Source of the DNA: Planococcus rifietoensis
GTDB lineage: Bacteria > Bacillota > Bacilli > Bacillales_A > Planococcaceae
Length of the DNA stretch: 64,000 bases
NCBI RefSeq assembly: GCF_001465795.2
Contig: NZ_CP013659.2
Location: 2,002,501 to 2,066,500, forward strand
Direction: 5' to 3'
The notes below the pieces were generated by a model. The model was given only the letters and a program-made list of their open reading frames with translations. It made no database searches and was not told the origin of the DNA. Each line of letters starts with the position of its first letter. The stretch's first letter is position 1. Positions 25,227 to 34,627 of this stretch are shown piece by piece. The position numbers and the translations under genes were made by a program.

Positions 25227-26393
25227 CTATGCCTGCAATTTGAGTGTGGAAATGAAATTTTCCAAACGGTCCATTCCTTGCTTTAAGACCGGCATGCTAT
25301 AGGCATACGAAATGCGCAGAAACCCTTCTCCATATTCGGTGAATGCTGACCCCGGCACTGCTGCCACACCGCCTTCTTTCAATAAACGGATGGCAAAATC
25401 ATATGAAGATAAGCCGAATTTTTTCACAGACGGGAAAATGTAAAATGCACCTGTCGGCATGACCACATCAATCCCCATCTCTGTCAGCCGTTTGTAAACA
25501 AAATCACGCCGCTCGATATAAGCTTTGTTCATTTCAGCCGGCACATGGCGCTGATTTACCAACGCCTCCATCGCTGCATATTGCGAAGGGGTCGAAGCAC
25601 ATATGGCGTTGTATTGATGCACTTTCAACACATGCTGCATCACTTCCACCGGCCCTAAAATAAAGCCGATGCGCCACCCTGTCATCGAATGGGATTTTGA
25701 TAAACCGTGCACAAGAATGGTCTTCTTCCGCAAGCTCTCGAAACACGCAAATGTACAGTGAGCACCGCCGAATGTGTTTTCACTATAGATTTCATCAGCT
25801 ACAATAAACAGATCGTGACGTTCGAACACGGTTTTCAAAGCGTCCAACTCTTTCATCTCCATCGTGACGCCTGTGGGATTCGATGGAAAGTTCATCAAAA
25901 CCGCTTTCGTACGCTCAGTGATCAGTTCTTCGAGCGCTTGAGGATCTGGTTTAAAGCCAGTTTCTGATGTATCCAAGTAGACGACTTTGGCACCGCATAG
26001 TTGCACGAGCGGCTCGTAGCCCGGATAAGTCGGCGCTGGCAGGATCACTTCATCGCCTTCTTCCAGAATTGTCCGGAATACCGAATCGAGCCCTTCGCTT
26101 GCACCGTTTGTGACAATGATTTCATCTTCTGCACGGTACGACAAACCGTAGCTGTCTTTGAAAAATGACTGTACAGCCTGGCGCAGTTCCATCGCACCTG
26201 CATTGTGGGTGTAGCTCGTCTGATCATTGCGGATAGCTTCGGTCCCTGCCTGTTTAACCGCTTCAGGGGTAGGAAAATCCGGCTGGCCGATCGTCAAATT
26301 GACCGCTCCGGGAGTAGACGGTATTTGATTGGCGAATTGGCGGATTCCGGAAATCTGAATCGCCTCAACTCGTTTGTTTAGTTTCATGCTCAT
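25227..26393 (-). CDS. Class I/II aminotransferase (PatA-like)
   Basis: A 388-residue PLP aminotransferase. The N-terminal INLTIGQPDFPTP-like stretch (VNLTIGQPDFPTPEAV), LPAPTYPGYEPLVQLCGA, MNFPSNPTGVTM and the cofactor lysine in HGLSKSHSMTGWRIGF are all present. It resembles PatA, which takes part in diaminopimelate/lysine synthesis as N-acetyl-LL-diaminopimelate aminotransferase. The other genes of that pathway are not next to it, so the exact donor and acceptor remain inferred. Confidence 0.85.
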   Translation of the reverse strand: MSMKLNKRVEAIQISGIRQFANQIPSTPGAVNLTIGQPDFPTPEAVKQAGTEAIRNDQTSYTHNAGAMELRQAVQSFFKDSYGLSYRAEDEIIVTNGASEGLDSVFRTILEEGDEVILPAPTYPGYEPLVQLCGAKVVYLDTSETGFKPDPQALEELITERTKAVLMNFPSNPTGVTMEMKELDALKTVFERHDLFIVADEIYSENTFGGAHCTFACFESLRKKTILVHGLSKSHSMTGWRIGFILGPVEVMQHVLKVHQYNAICASTPSQYAAMEALVNQRHVPAEMNKAYIERRDFVYKRLTEMGIDVVMPTGAFYIFPSVKKFGLSSYDFAIRLLKEGGVAAVPGSAFTEYGEGFLRISYAYSMPVLKQGMDRLENFISTLKLQA

Positions 26394-26874
26394 TACGAAT
26401 CAACCTTTCTGCAACTAGCAACTACTTTTTTAATCATCCATTATTACTGTGAACGCTGTACGCCAAACAACTTTCTAACTTGATAACAAGCGATTGCGTT
26501 TTTTAACGCGAGCCCTTGTCTCAATACATTTCGTTAACTTGTCCACTACGTGCAATAATACATGAATTGAGAGTTAAATGACGAGTGGATTGTACCAGAT
26601 TCAGAGAAATCTTACCTTTGTTTATCGGGGTGGATTAATTGTTGCTACTTGAGTCCAGTATTGTTCGTTTTTTCAAAAACAAACCCTATCCTCCAGCACG
26701 CTCTGGATTTAGTATTCGCAATGAGCCAGAAAATGTATTGATGGTTATTACAAAATAAGGTTTCGACGAATTTACTTCGCTTTTTGATGTTGCAGGTGAC
26801 TTATTCTACTGTTGGTATTGGTATACTTGGCATATGTAAATTTAAAAAGAGCGCATTAAGAAGGACGGGATGAA
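26394..26874. other. 480-base intergenic region with one small frame
   Basis: It contains the promoter regions of the divergent aminotransferase and RNA methylase genes. The only coding signal is a 39-codon frame at 26639-26758. No tRNA, repeat or strong hairpin is seen. Confidence 0.35.
26639..26758 (+). CDS. Possible 39-residue small protein or gene remnant
   Basis: A TTG-started frame preceded by GGGGTGG at a good distance. It encodes a peptide with FFKNKPYPPARSGF and FSIRNEPENVLMVITK, which reads like protein rather than random frame. I do not recognise it. It may be the tail of a lost gene. Confidence 0.3.
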   Translation: MLLLESSIVRFFKNKPYPPARSGFSIRNEPENVLMVITK

Positions 26875-27873
26875 TTGAAACCATTATCGCCAACAGGCGG
26901 ATTTATATATACCTATGCATATCATCAAGACGAGAAGGATTTATGCCAATTGGAAATGCGCGCATTTTTCGGTGAAGACACTGGTGGAAAAGTCATCAAA
27001 AGCAACCGTGCCATCGCTCCAGGCCGGAGCCCATTCATCAAGGAACGAATCGAGCTCTTGTTTGAAGAAGCCGAGTTCGCGGATATTGTAAAACGGTCTG
27101 GTGGATTGGACATGGAGGATTCTACATTTAAAGTGATCTTTCCGAAAATCAACGGCTTGGACGCGGCTGAGCAAGTGGATTTTGACGAAAAGCGTGACAT
27201 GGAGCGTCAAATCGGCTTTGTCATTAAAGGAAAAGCCGATGTCCACAACCCCGACATCATATTCGGGTTGATTCCATATGATGGCCGCTGGCACTTCGGA
27301 ATCTATCAATTGAGCGAATCCGTCTGGTTCAAGCACCAGCAAAAACCGCGTGAATACTCAACTGCGCTCAGCACGAAAACCGCTCGCGCCATCGCGAATA
27401 TTGCCGTGCCGGATCCGAAGGGAGTTAAAGCGATCGACCCTTGCTGCGGCATCGGGACGGTGCTCGTTGAAGCTTTATCAATGGGGATCGACATCGTCGG
27501 CCGGGACATCAATCCACTCGTCGTTGACGGTTCGCGGGAAAACATTGCGCATTTCGGCTTGTCGGGGTCGGTCGACTTGGGCGCGATTGCAGACATTACA
27601 GAGCAATATGACGTCGCCATCATCGACATGCCCTATAACCTGTACACTCACGCAACGCCCGATGAACAACAGGAGATCTTAAAACATGCTTTGCCGGTCA
27701 CTAAAAAATTGCTCGTTGTCACCATCGAACCGATTGACCATATGATCGAACAAGCAGGGTTTACGATAATCGACCGCTGCATCGCAAAAAAATCACTGTT
27801 TTTACGTGAAATTCTCGTTTGTGAGAAAATGGAGATGCCGCTTTTTTCTGGTCATGAACTCCAGCAAGCGTAA
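26875..27873 (+). CDS. RNA methyltransferase of the Trm11/UPF0020 type
   Basis: A 332-residue protein starting at a TTG with an AAGGACGGG ribosome site. The C-terminal half is a Rossmann methyltransferase: AIDPCCGIGTVLVEALSMGIDIVGRDINP binds S-adenosylmethionine and DMPYNLY replaces the usual DPPY catalytic motif of N2-guanine methylases. The N-terminal half resembles the THUMP-containing part of Trm11-like proteins but is short. Relatives methylate guanine 10 of tRNA. The target here is inference. Confidence 0.75.
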   Translation: MKPLSPTGGFIYTYAYHQDEKDLCQLEMRAFFGEDTGGKVIKSNRAIAPGRSPFIKERIELLFEEAEFADIVKRSGGLDMEDSTFKVIFPKINGLDAAEQVDFDEKRDMERQIGFVIKGKADVHNPDIIFGLIPYDGRWHFGIYQLSESVWFKHQQKPREYSTALSTKTARAIANIAVPDPKGVKAIDPCCGIGTVLVEALSMGIDIVGRDINPLVVDGSRENIAHFGLSGSVDLGAIADITEQYDVAIIDMPYNLYTHATPDEQQEILKHALPVTKKLLVVTIEPIDHMIEQAGFTIIDRCIAKKSLFLREILVCEKMEMPLFSGHELQQA

Positions 27874-27889
27874 ATAAACACAATATGAC

Positions 27890-27927
27890 AAAAATCACCC
27901 GGACCAACTAGGCCCGGGTGATTTTTT
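27890..27927. terminator. Terminator of the RNA methylase gene
   Basis: AAAATCACCCGGACC/GGCCCGGGTGATTTTTT stem, between convergent genes; the A run also allows minus-strand use. Confidence 0.85.
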
Positions 27928-27957
27928 CTTTAGCCGTTTAAACGCAGGCTCCCTATT

Positions 27958-28803
27958 TTATTCCAACTCTTGCACCGCATAGGAAACCATTTCATAACGT
28001 TCGCCGACCCGAACGACTGTAAATGTCAGCCTTAGATCATTGCGATCTGCCAGATGCTGAATAGGCTCGTTTCCTTGGTACAGGTTGACCGCATAGTAAT
28101 CATTGCCGACTTTCACTTCAATCACTCGGCCATCCGCCAGTCCGAAAGGTTCTTCGGTGGTGAGTTCAAGAACTTTTCCCGTGATTTTAAGCGGCTGAAG
28201 CACCTGCAATTCTCCGCTTGGCAAAGTAATCGCGTTGCCGAATTTGTTGCGCAAGGTGTATTTCGTATCGCCTGACTTCACGTAGTACGTAGCGGAAGTC
28301 CGCTCAATTACCCCGACATCTGGGTACAGCGTCAAGACTTGGCCGATCATGATCAGGTCGGAAGTCAAATTGTTCAGCCTCTTGATGCTGTCGATCGAAA
28401 CACCGGTACGTTTGGAGATGGAGTACAAAGTATCACCTTTGACCACTTGATAATTTCTTGCATTCAAATCTTCCTGGTTTCCAGACCATTGTTGAGTTTT
28501 ATGCGGGATGGCAAGTTTTTGCCCCACGATGATTTTGGTGCTGGTCGTAAAGTTCGCTGCCATCAGCTGCTCTACTACCAAGCCATACTTTTTCGCAATG
28601 CTGTAAAACGTGTCTCCCTTTTGCACAATGTAATAACTGGCCACTTCAGTAGCTGCACTGGGTGACATAACAGGGCCTACTGCTGCTGCGGACGAGACTA
28701 GCGCAAATGATAAGAGAACTTTGGATAACCGTTTTCTTCCTTTCGGCGGTCGAGACTCTTTCATGTTGGCTGGAGGGACAGGCGTCAAATGAAATTCAGT
28801 CAT
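27958..28803 (-). CDS. Exported LysM-repeat cell wall protein
   Basis: A 281-residue protein with an N-terminal basic stretch (KGRKRLSKVLLSFALVSSAAAVG) that looks like a signal or anchor sequence. Two clear LysM domains follow (YYIVQKGDTFYSIAKKYGLVVEQLMAAN; YQVVKGDTLYSISKRTGVSIDSIKRLNN) and a third, diverged one (TYYVKSGDTKYTLRNKFGN). LysM binds N-acetylglucosamine in peptidoglycan. No catalytic domain is evident; the last 90 residues are of unknown type. GGGAGG ribosome site. Likely surface located. Confidence 0.85.
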   Translation of the reverse strand: MTEFHLTPVPPANMKESRPPKGRKRLSKVLLSFALVSSAAAVGPVMSPSAATEVASYYIVQKGDTFYSIAKKYGLVVEQLMAANFTTSTKIIVGQKLAIPHKTQQWSGNQEDLNARNYQVVKGDTLYSISKRTGVSIDSIKRLNNLTSDLIMIGQVLTLYPDVGVIERTSATYYVKSGDTKYTLRNKFGNAITLPSGELQVLQPLKITGKVLELTTEEPFGLADGRVIEVKVGNDYYAVNLYQGNEPIQHLADRNDLRLTFTVVRVGERYEMVSYAVQELE

Positions 28804-29270
28804 TTTACCTCCCTACTTTCCTGTTTTATTTTTGTTTCCATCACTACTTAAGTACCCTTTTAACGAGAATAACAATCATTTTCTTGTTATTATTACATTA
28901 TTTTTACAACACATTATATAGAAAACCAAGATTCCTTTTCCTCGCTTCTATACACGATCCAATCACTGGCTTGCTATTTGAACCTTTGTTACGAGGTATT
29001 GGATATTTTGACATGGTCTAGCTCAATGGCTATCATAAAACCATGGAATTGATTTTTCACCATTACGGCACATGGCCATTTTTATGCAAGACTGACGCCC
29101 TTTTCCCAAAAATTGATTGCATCTATTTGAATAATTCGGTTGAGTGAGCCAGACGATTGAGCTGGAGTAACGCCAAGAGAGTGCAAGCTTCTTTTTGGTG
29201 TTTTTATTTTGCACAATAATCCTATTTTTATACTTTTTGTTTTTTTACTTAAGACAGAAAGGAGAATTCG
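28804..29270. other. 467-base AT-rich intergenic region
   Basis: It carries the promoter regions of the divergent LysM and M50-like genes. Short frames at 28707-29021 and 29023-29214 look non-coding. No stable RNA or repeat is visible. Confidence 0.35.
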
Positions 29271-29837
29271 ATGTTCGGCTTATCCGATTTTATTTCACTC
29301 GTTATTTCCGCTTTTATCATATTGCCGCTGACAATTTTGCTTAGAGAAGCTGGTTACCTGATTGCCAGTGAAATCGTCGGGGTTGAAAACCCAAGGCTTA
29401 CGATCGGTTCCGGCCCGCGTGTCTTTAAGCTCTGGATTGTGGATGTGCGCAAGTATTACCAATTGTATAGCTGGTTTTCTTACGATTCCTTGAAAAGGGA
29501 TAGCAAGATCGCATATATCTTTCTGTACGCCAGCCCTATTTTGATGACGCTTTCGCTCGCCTTGACCATAAACGTCTTGCTCGCCAATGGCATCATCCAA
29601 TCCTTTATCACTTTTTGGGACCGCTTTGTTTTCTATGCATTTTTCTACCTACTGTTCGACGCAGTGCCCATGAAGACACAAGGCGGGATGCCCAATAACG
29701 GCATGATCATCTACGAAATGCTGCGTTATGGGAAACGGATGGATTTCAACGAAAATCCCTTCATTCCATCCACATCAGATGCCGATAAGGAACAGGAAGA
29801 AGCACATGAGAAAATGAAGCAATATCAAAAAGAATAA
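29271..29837 (+). CDS. M50-like membrane protein lacking the zinc protease motif
   Basis: A 188-residue membrane protein with three or four hydrophobic segments. The first reads ILPLTILLREAGYLIASEIVGVENPRLTIGSGPRVF, which lines up with the HExxH helix and following strand of site-2 proteases (HELGH..., GVRVxxFxIGFGPxLF), but HExxH has become REAGY. The downstream LFDAVPMKTQGGMPNNGM corresponds to the usual LPLDGG site, also degenerate. It is therefore probably a non-catalytic relative. The C-terminus is a charged tail. AAAGGAG ribosome site. Function unknown. Confidence 0.65.
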   Translation: MFGLSDFISLVISAFIILPLTILLREAGYLIASEIVGVENPRLTIGSGPRVFKLWIVDVRKYYQLYSWFSYDSLKRDSKIAYIFLYASPILMTLSLALTINVLLANGIIQSFITFWDRFVFYAFFYLLFDAVPMKTQGGMPNNGMIIYEMLRYGKRMDFNENPFIPSTSDADKEQEEAHEKMKQYQKE

Positions 29838-29848
29838 AATGAATTACC

Positions 29849-29883
29849 AAAAGCCGTTGAGCGATTACTCAACGGCTTTTTTA
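29849..29883. terminator. Terminator of the M50-like gene
   Basis: AAAAGCCGTTGAG/CTCAACGGCTTTT with a six-base loop, between convergent genes. Confidence 0.9.
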
Positions 29884-29895
29884 TATAGAAGAAAC

Positions 29896-30201
29896 TTATA
29901 CCCACCAGCTCCACGAAACGACGAGCGCGATGATGGAGACGACAACCGAAGCAATGACTGCCATGGAACGTTCTCTCCGGATCAACATAGAAGCAATGCC
30001 AGAGAACAGTGCAATGATAAATGATGCAAGGGACATCAGCAGCAAAAACGTCAAAAGCAAGTTATCGGACATCTCCCCTTCAAACGCCAGCGGCAACTCC
30101 TGGAATGCGCCGGCAAGGGCGATGACCAGCGCCAACAATAACGGGACAACCGTGAAGACAACAGAAATATTGCCGAGCTTGGATTTAGGCCAGATTGTCA
30201 T
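29896..30201 (-). CDS. Small membrane protein of unknown function
   Basis: A 101-residue protein. ATG 30201 is chosen for its GGTGGAGGCGGAT ribosome site; a longer frame to 30279 lacks one. Three hydrophobic segments: about residues 12-36, 50-70 and 80-97. I do not recognise the family. It lies 90 bases downstream of the LytTR regulator gene and may share its transcript. Confidence 0.6.
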   Translation of the reverse strand: MTIWPKSKLGNISVVFTVVPLLLALVIALAGAFQELPLAFEGEMSDNLLLTFLLLMSLASFIIALFSGIASMLIRRERSMAVIASVVVSIIALVVSWSWWV

Positions 30202-30291
30202 ATCCGCCTCCACCTTTCCCCTCGTTTTATGTTCTGCATAGAGAATTCCACTTACACGCCCCATTTCCTGCCGAACCAATTGTAAAGATTA

Positions 30292-30942
30292 TTAAAATCC
30301 GAGGCGGCTGCGCACATCGGCTGTGTAGTTTTGGCTGACAGGAATTGTCGAGCCGTCACGCAAAGTCAGCACATAATTCGATGCGACGTCTTTTGCGATT
30401 TCTTCTATATAATGCACATTAACGATAAATGAACGATGGACAGTCAAGAAATAATCAGGCAATTGTTCTTTCAGGTTCTTCAGCGTATGGCTCGAACAAT
30501 AAGGATCTTCGTCTGCATAGAACCAGGTTTTCTTTTGGCTGCTTTCTATATGGGATACTTTCTCCACGGGAATCGGCCGCCAACTGTCATCTTGCTTGCC
30601 GGTCAAAAAGGCGAGCGGCTTTTTTCTCCCTACTACATAATCGGGTGGCAAAGTGATCACCAGCACGGCATCCCGGTTATCGATGGTAATCGGATAGCCG
30701 ATGCCGTAATAAGCAGATCCGAGAACAGCTTCTTCGACATACATTTCGACTTTGCTGCCTTCTTTAGCGACACGGGCTGCAATGGTGCCGGATGATACTA
30801 GCTGCCCCTCCTTAATGGAAAGATCATGGACACCCGCTTTGTAGTAGATATACCGATTATTAGCCGCAACAGCGATTGATGCCTCTTTCGGAATCCAGTC
30901 TCCGATGATGAATCCTACCTGTTCCAATACAGTGTTTGCCAT
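30292..30942 (-). CDS. LytTR-type transcriptional regulator
   Basis: About 216 residues. The C-terminal 100 residues are a LytTR DNA-binding domain: SWRPIPVEKVSHIESSQKKTWFY, SSHTLKNLKEQLPDYFLTVHRSFIVNVHYIEEI and the closing GSTIPVSQNYTADVRSRLGF. The N-terminal 110 residues (IPKEASIAVAANNRYIYYKAGVHDL, VLGSAYYGIGYPITIDNRDAVLVITLPP) look like a small-molecule sensor domain, not a response-regulator receiver. ATG 30942 has GGGGA eight bases before. It is divergent from aceA-aceB, with LytTR-like half-sites in between, so control of the glyoxylate shunt is a fair guess. Confidence 0.85.
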   Translation of the reverse strand: MANTVLEQVGFIIGDWIPKEASIAVAANNRYIYYKAGVHDLSIKEGQLVSSGTIAARVAKEGSKVEMYVEEAVLGSAYYGIGYPITIDNRDAVLVITLPPDYVVGRKKPLAFLTGKQDDSWRPIPVEKVSHIESSQKKTWFYADEDPYCSSHTLKNLKEQLPDYFLTVHRSFIVNVHYIEEIAKDVASNYVLTLRDGSTIPVSQNYTADVRSRLGF

Positions 30943-31061
30943 AGCCATTTCCCCTTTCAAGTCCATTCATCCGAATATTCCGTCTCTTGTCCGCTCATAC
31001 TGGCTTTCGTCATTTTTTCAGGACAGGCTGAATATTCTGTTATATATTAATATACATCAAA

Positions 31062-31085
31062 ACAAACTGTATTAATACAGTTGAT
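31062..31085. promoter_or_regulatory. Inverted pair of LytTR half-sites upstream of aceA
   Basis: The core AACTGTATTAATACAGTT (31065-31082) is a perfect 18-base palindrome. Each arm, read outwards, matches the LytTR half-site consensus: ACAGTTGAT on the plus strand (31077-31085) and ACAGTTTGT on the minus strand (31062-31070). Confidence 0.55.
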
Positions 31086-31122
31086 ATTAAAAATATTTTC
31101 ACTTCGGAAAGGGATGGTTGGA

Positions 31123-32415
31123 ATGGTAAACAAACAACAGCAAATCGAGGAACTGAACAAAGCATGGCAGGAAGATAAACGCTGGGAGAACATCGAGCGT
31201 CCATATACAGCGGAAGATGTCGTCAAACTCCGCGGGTCGGTGATGATCGAGCACACGCTCGCAAAACGCGGCGCAGATCGCCTCTACCGCCAGATTAACG
31301 AAATGCCTTTCGTCAACGCTCTCGGCGCACTTACCGGTAACCAGGCAGTGCAACAAGTGAAAGCTGGACTTCAAGCCATTTACTTGAGCGGCTGGCAAGT
31401 AGCAGCGGACGCAAACTCCGCAGGCCAGATGTATCCTGACCAAAGCTTGTACCCGGTTAACTCGGTTCCCGATGTTGTCCGTAAAATCAATCGTGCATTG
31501 CAGCGTGCAGACCAAATCGACAGCGTTGAAAACACGGAAGGCTTTGACTGGTTCGCACCGATCGTCGCGGACGCTGAAGCTGGATTTGGCGGCCCCCTTA
31601 ACGTATACGAATTGATGAAGTCGATGATCGAAGCTGGCGCAGCTGGCGTTCACTTTGAAGATCAACTCGCTTCCGAGAAAAAATGCGGACACTTGGGCGG
31701 TAAAGTATTGCTGCCGACTCAAAACGCAGTGAAAAACCTTGTCTCCGCAAGGCTCGCAGCTGATGTCATGGGCGTTCCGACACTCATCATCGCCCGTACG
31801 GATGCAGATGCAGCAGACTTGATCACAAGCGATATCGATGAGCGCGACCACCAGTTCATCACCGGCGAACGTACACCGGAAGGCTTCTACCGCACAAACC
31901 CAGGCATCGACCAGGCAATCGCCCGCGGCCTTGCTTACGCACCATACGCTGACTTGATCTGGTGCGAAACGTCCCACCCGAACTTGGAAGAAGCACAGCA
32001 ATTCGCTGATGCCATCCATGCACAGTTCCCGGGCAAGATGCTTGCGTACAACTGCTCGCCTTCATTCAACTGGGCTGCGAAGCTTGACGAGGAAACCATC
32101 GCGAAATACCAAGTTGAACTTGGCAAGATGGGTTATAAATTCCAATTCGTTACACTTGCAGGATTCCATGCGCTCAACCACAGCATGTTCGAATTGGCTT
32201 ACGACTACAAAGACAACGGCATGGCTGCTTACTCGAAATTGCAGCAAGCTGAATTTGCTTCAGAATCGAAAGGCTACACAGCAACTCGTCATCAGCGCGA
32301 AGTGGGCACAAGCTACTTCGATGAGATCTCACAAATCGTTTCCGGCGGAACTAGCTCAACGACGGCGATGAAAGGCTCTACTGAAACCGAACAATTCCAG
32401 ACAGTGAAAGGGTGA
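31123..32415 (+). CDS. aceA: Isocitrate lyase
   Basis: A protein of about 430 residues that splits isocitrate into succinate and glyoxylate. The catalytic loop [11 protein letters not shown] with the essential cysteine is intact, as are [13 protein letters not shown] (metal site) and [12 protein letters not shown]. The first methionine at 31123 matches the usual start ([15 protein letters not shown]); ATG 31114 is an alternative. It is followed by malate synthase 5 bases on, forming the glyoxylate shunt operon that allows growth on acetate or fatty acids; acyl-CoA genes are found at 47-51 kb. Confidence 0.95.
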   Translation: MVNKQQQIEELNKAWQEDKRWENIERPYTAEDVVKLRGSVMIEHTLAKRGADRLYRQINEMPFVNALGALTGNQAVQQVKAGLQAIYLSGWQVAADANSAGQMYPDQSLYPVNSVPDVVRKINRALQRADQIDSVENTEGFDWFAPIVADAEAGFGGPLNVYELMKSMIEAGAAGVHFEDQLASEKKCGHLGGKVLLPTQNAVKNLVSARLAADVMGVPTLIIARTDADAADLITSDIDERDHQFITGERTPEGFYRTNPGIDQAIARGLAYAPYADLIWCETSHPNLEEAQQFADAIHAQFPGKMLAYNCSPSFNWAAKLDEETIAKYQVELGKMGYKFQFVTLAGFHALNHSMFELAYDYKDNGMAAYSKLQQAEFASESKGYTATRHQREVGTSYFDEISQIVSGGTSSTTAMKGSTETEQFQTVKG

Positions 32416-32420
32416 TCCGT

Positions 32421-34013
32421 GTGCTGACGAAATCGAATGTACAGATTACAGGTGAAGCGGTTCCAGGCATGGAGGAGATTCTGACGCCAGAAGCGCTGGA
32501 GTTCATTGAAAAACTGCACACTCGTTTCGACAAGCGTCGGATCGAACTTCTGGAAAAACGCCAGGTGCGACAACAAGAACTCGATAGCGGCAAAAAGCTC
32601 GATTTCCTTCCTGAAACGAAAGCTATCCGCGAAGGGGACTGGAAGGTCGCTCCCCTTCCGGAAGATATGAAAGACCGCCGCGTGGAAATCACCGGCCCGA
32701 CCAACCGCAAAATGCTCATCAACGCGCTAAACTCCGGCGCGAAGATGTTCATGGCTGACCTCGAAGATGCAACAGCGCCAAGCTGGTTCAACGTCATCGA
32801 TGGACAGGTCAATCTACGGGACGCGGTTCGCCGGCAAATCGATTTTGAAATCCCTGAAACCGGCAAGAAATATGCACTCAATGAAAAAACGGCAGTCTTA
32901 ATGGTGCGCCCGCGTGGCTGGCACCTGCCGGAGAAAAACCTTCTCATCGATGGAAAGCCGACTTCCGGCAGCCTTGTCGATTTCGGACTTTACTTTTTCC
33001 ATAATGCGAAAGAACTGATTGACCGCGGCACTGGCCCTTACTTCTATTTGCCGAAGCTTGAGAGCCACCTGGAAGCCCGACTTTGGAACGACGTGTTCAT
33101 CTTTGCACAAGATGAGCTCGGCATTCCGCAAGGCACGATCCGGGCGACGGTGTTGATTGAGACGATCATGGCAGCATTCGAAATGGACGAAATCCTTTAC
33201 GAACTGCGCGACCATTCTGCGGGACTCAACTGCGGCCGCTGGGATTACATCTTCTCTGTCATCAAGCGGATGCGCAACAATCCGGAATACATTTTCCCGG
33301 ACCGCTCCCAAGTAACGATGACGGTTCCATTCATGAAAGCCTATACCTCGCTGTGCATCAAAACCTGCCACCGAAGAGGCGCTCCGGCGATGGGTGGCAT
33401 GGCTGCACAAATCCCGGTCAAGGGCGATGACCAAGCAAACACGGCCGCTTTCAACAAAGTTGCCGAAGACAAACGCCGTGAAGTGACGGATGGACATGAT
33501 GGCACGTGGGTCGCCCATCCAGGCATGGTCCAGACGGCGATGGAGCAATTCGACAAATACATGCCAACGCCGAACCAAATCGACAAACAGCGCGACGATG
33601 TCCACGTGACCGCAGAGCAGCTGGTCGAAGTTCCGGAAGGCTCGATCACTGAACAAGGCCTCCGCTCCAATATCTCGGTCGGCATCCAGTACATCGCCTC
33701 TTGGCTCTCCGGAAACGGGGCTGCACCGATCAATAATTTGATGGAAGATGCGGCGACAGCGGAAATTTCCCGCTCCCAAGTGTGGCAATGGATTCGCCAT
33801 CCGAAAGGCGTACTGGATGATGGCCGCAACGTCGACGTCAGCTTGTTCCACGAAATCATCGAACAAGAAGATGCGTTGATCAAACAAACGGTCGGCGAAG
33901 AACGCTATAACACCGGACACTACGCGGAAGCCCGCGAGTTGTTTACAAGTCTCACGTTGCAAAGTGATTTTGCTGAATTCTTGACGCTGCCAGGGTACGA
34001 AAAACTAACCTAA
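32421..34013 (+). CDS. aceB: Malate synthase A
   Basis: A 530-residue protein that condenses glyoxylate with acetyl-CoA to malate. [45 protein letters not shown] and DGTWVAHPG are malate synthase A blocks, with the catalytic aspartate/arginine residues present. GTG 32421 is preferred because AAAGGG lies eight bases before it, within the end of aceA; GTG 32412 is inside that site. It is transcribed with aceA and the small YhfH-type gene. Confidence 0.94.
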   Translation: MLTKSNVQITGEAVPGMEEILTPEALEFIEKLHTRFDKRRIELLEKRQVRQQELDSGKKLDFLPETKAIREGDWKVAPLPEDMKDRRVEITGPTNRKMLINALNSGAKMFMADLEDATAPSWFNVIDGQVNLRDAVRRQIDFEIPETGKKYALNEKTAVLMVRPRGWHLPEKNLLIDGKPTSGSLVDFGLYFFHNAKELIDRGTGPYFYLPKLESHLEARLWNDVFIFAQDELGIPQGTIRATVLIETIMAAFEMDEILYELRDHSAGLNCGRWDYIFSVIKRMRNNPEYIFPDRSQVTMTVPFMKAYTSLCIKTCHRRGAPAMGGMAAQIPVKGDDQANTAAFNKVAEDKRREVTDGHDGTWVAHPGMVQTAMEQFDKYMPTPNQIDKQRDDVHVTAEQLVEVPEGSITEQGLRSNISVGIQYIASWLSGNGAAPINNLMEDAATAEISRSQVWQWIRHPKGVLDDGRNVDVSLFHEIIEQEDALIKQTVGEERYNTGHYAEARELFTSLTLQSDFAEFLTLPGYEKLT

Positions 34014-34031
34014 TAACTGGAGGAGATCACT

Positions 34032-34160
34032 ATGAAAAACATGCAAACATTTGAGACGCGTACACGTAAAGAATGCCGGGAATGCGGTTGTGAAATCAAG
34101 GAACGCCGCGAATCGATCATCTACGAATGCGAACGCTGCATCGCGAATAAAGACGAATAG
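34032..34160 (+). CDS. YhfH-family small zinc-finger-like protein
   Basis: A 42-residue protein with two CxxC pairs: KECRECGCEIKERRESIIYECERCIANK. This matches the YhfH group of tiny Bacillus proteins (TCTECGNEIEEQ...CEKC). The ATG has a perfect GGAGGAGAT ribosome site 18 bases after the aceB stop, and the operon's terminator follows. A zinc site is likely; function is unknown. Confidence 0.8.
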   Translation: MKNMQTFETRTRKECRECGCEIKERRESIIYECERCIANKDE

Positions 34161-34167
34161 ACAATAA

Positions 34168-34199
34168 AGAAGGGAGATCCATAATCGGATCTCCCTTTT
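34168..34199. terminator. Terminator of the aceA-aceB operon
   Basis: AAGGGAGATCC/GGATCTCCCTT stem with a six-base loop, between convergent genes. Confidence 0.88.
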
Positions 34200-34206
34200 C
34201 TATCGT

Positions 34207-34500
34207 TCATTCCTGGTTTGATGCTTCAATGCGGTAGCTTTCATCAGCCTCGATAGCGTTGAAAATATTGATATAACGCATGCCTTGCTGCGCAGGTTCT
34301 TCCGGTGCTTCCTCTTCATCGAGCACTTCCTTGAGCGGTTGCTTGACCGGCTCTTCGACAGTCGCATCGTAGTCTTCCATCAAACTTTGGAGTTCTCCGT
34401 ATGAGTCGATGCCTCTCGATTCTTTCACTTTTTCAAACAGGCGGTCCGATTCGTCTTGCGTCAATTCCACATATCCGACCGTGATTCGTTGCTTTGCCAT
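34207..34500 (-). CDS. Small acidic protein of unknown function
   Basis: A 97-residue protein, very rich in glutamate (EEPVKQPLKEVLDEEEAPEEP). ATG 34500 has a GGAGGGG ribosome site, so the longer frame to 34659 is rejected. The N-terminal half, VGYVELTQDESDRLFEKVKESRGIDSYGELQSLM, is predicted helical. I do not recognise it; no signal peptide or membrane segment. Confidence 0.6.
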   Translation of the reverse strand: MAKQRITVGYVELTQDESDRLFEKVKESRGIDSYGELQSLMEDYDATVEEPVKQPLKEVLDEEEAPEEPAQQGMRYINIFNAIEADESYRIEASNQE

Positions 34501-34627
34501 GTCTACCCCTCCAGCTTCATCGTTTCTTTTCCATACCCTCGTGAAGAAAAGGGCTAAACATACTTGGTGAAAACTGGAGGTTTCCGCTATGATGGAAACA
34601 GCAGGAAAATGAAAGTGGAGGGATTCT

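Noticed and set aside
29030..29070. tRNA-like start (TCTAGCTCAATGGCTATCAT)
   Set aside because: No acceptor stem, anticodon arm or TTC loop could be formed around it.
29023..29214. 63-residue minus-strand frame in the LysM/M50 gap
   Set aside because: Composition is not protein-like, there is no ribosome site, and no relative that I recognise.
31099..32019. 306-residue minus-strand frame opposite aceA
   Set aside because: It is the antisense of a highly conserved enzyme gene with biased codons; the protein is cysteine-rich without motif.
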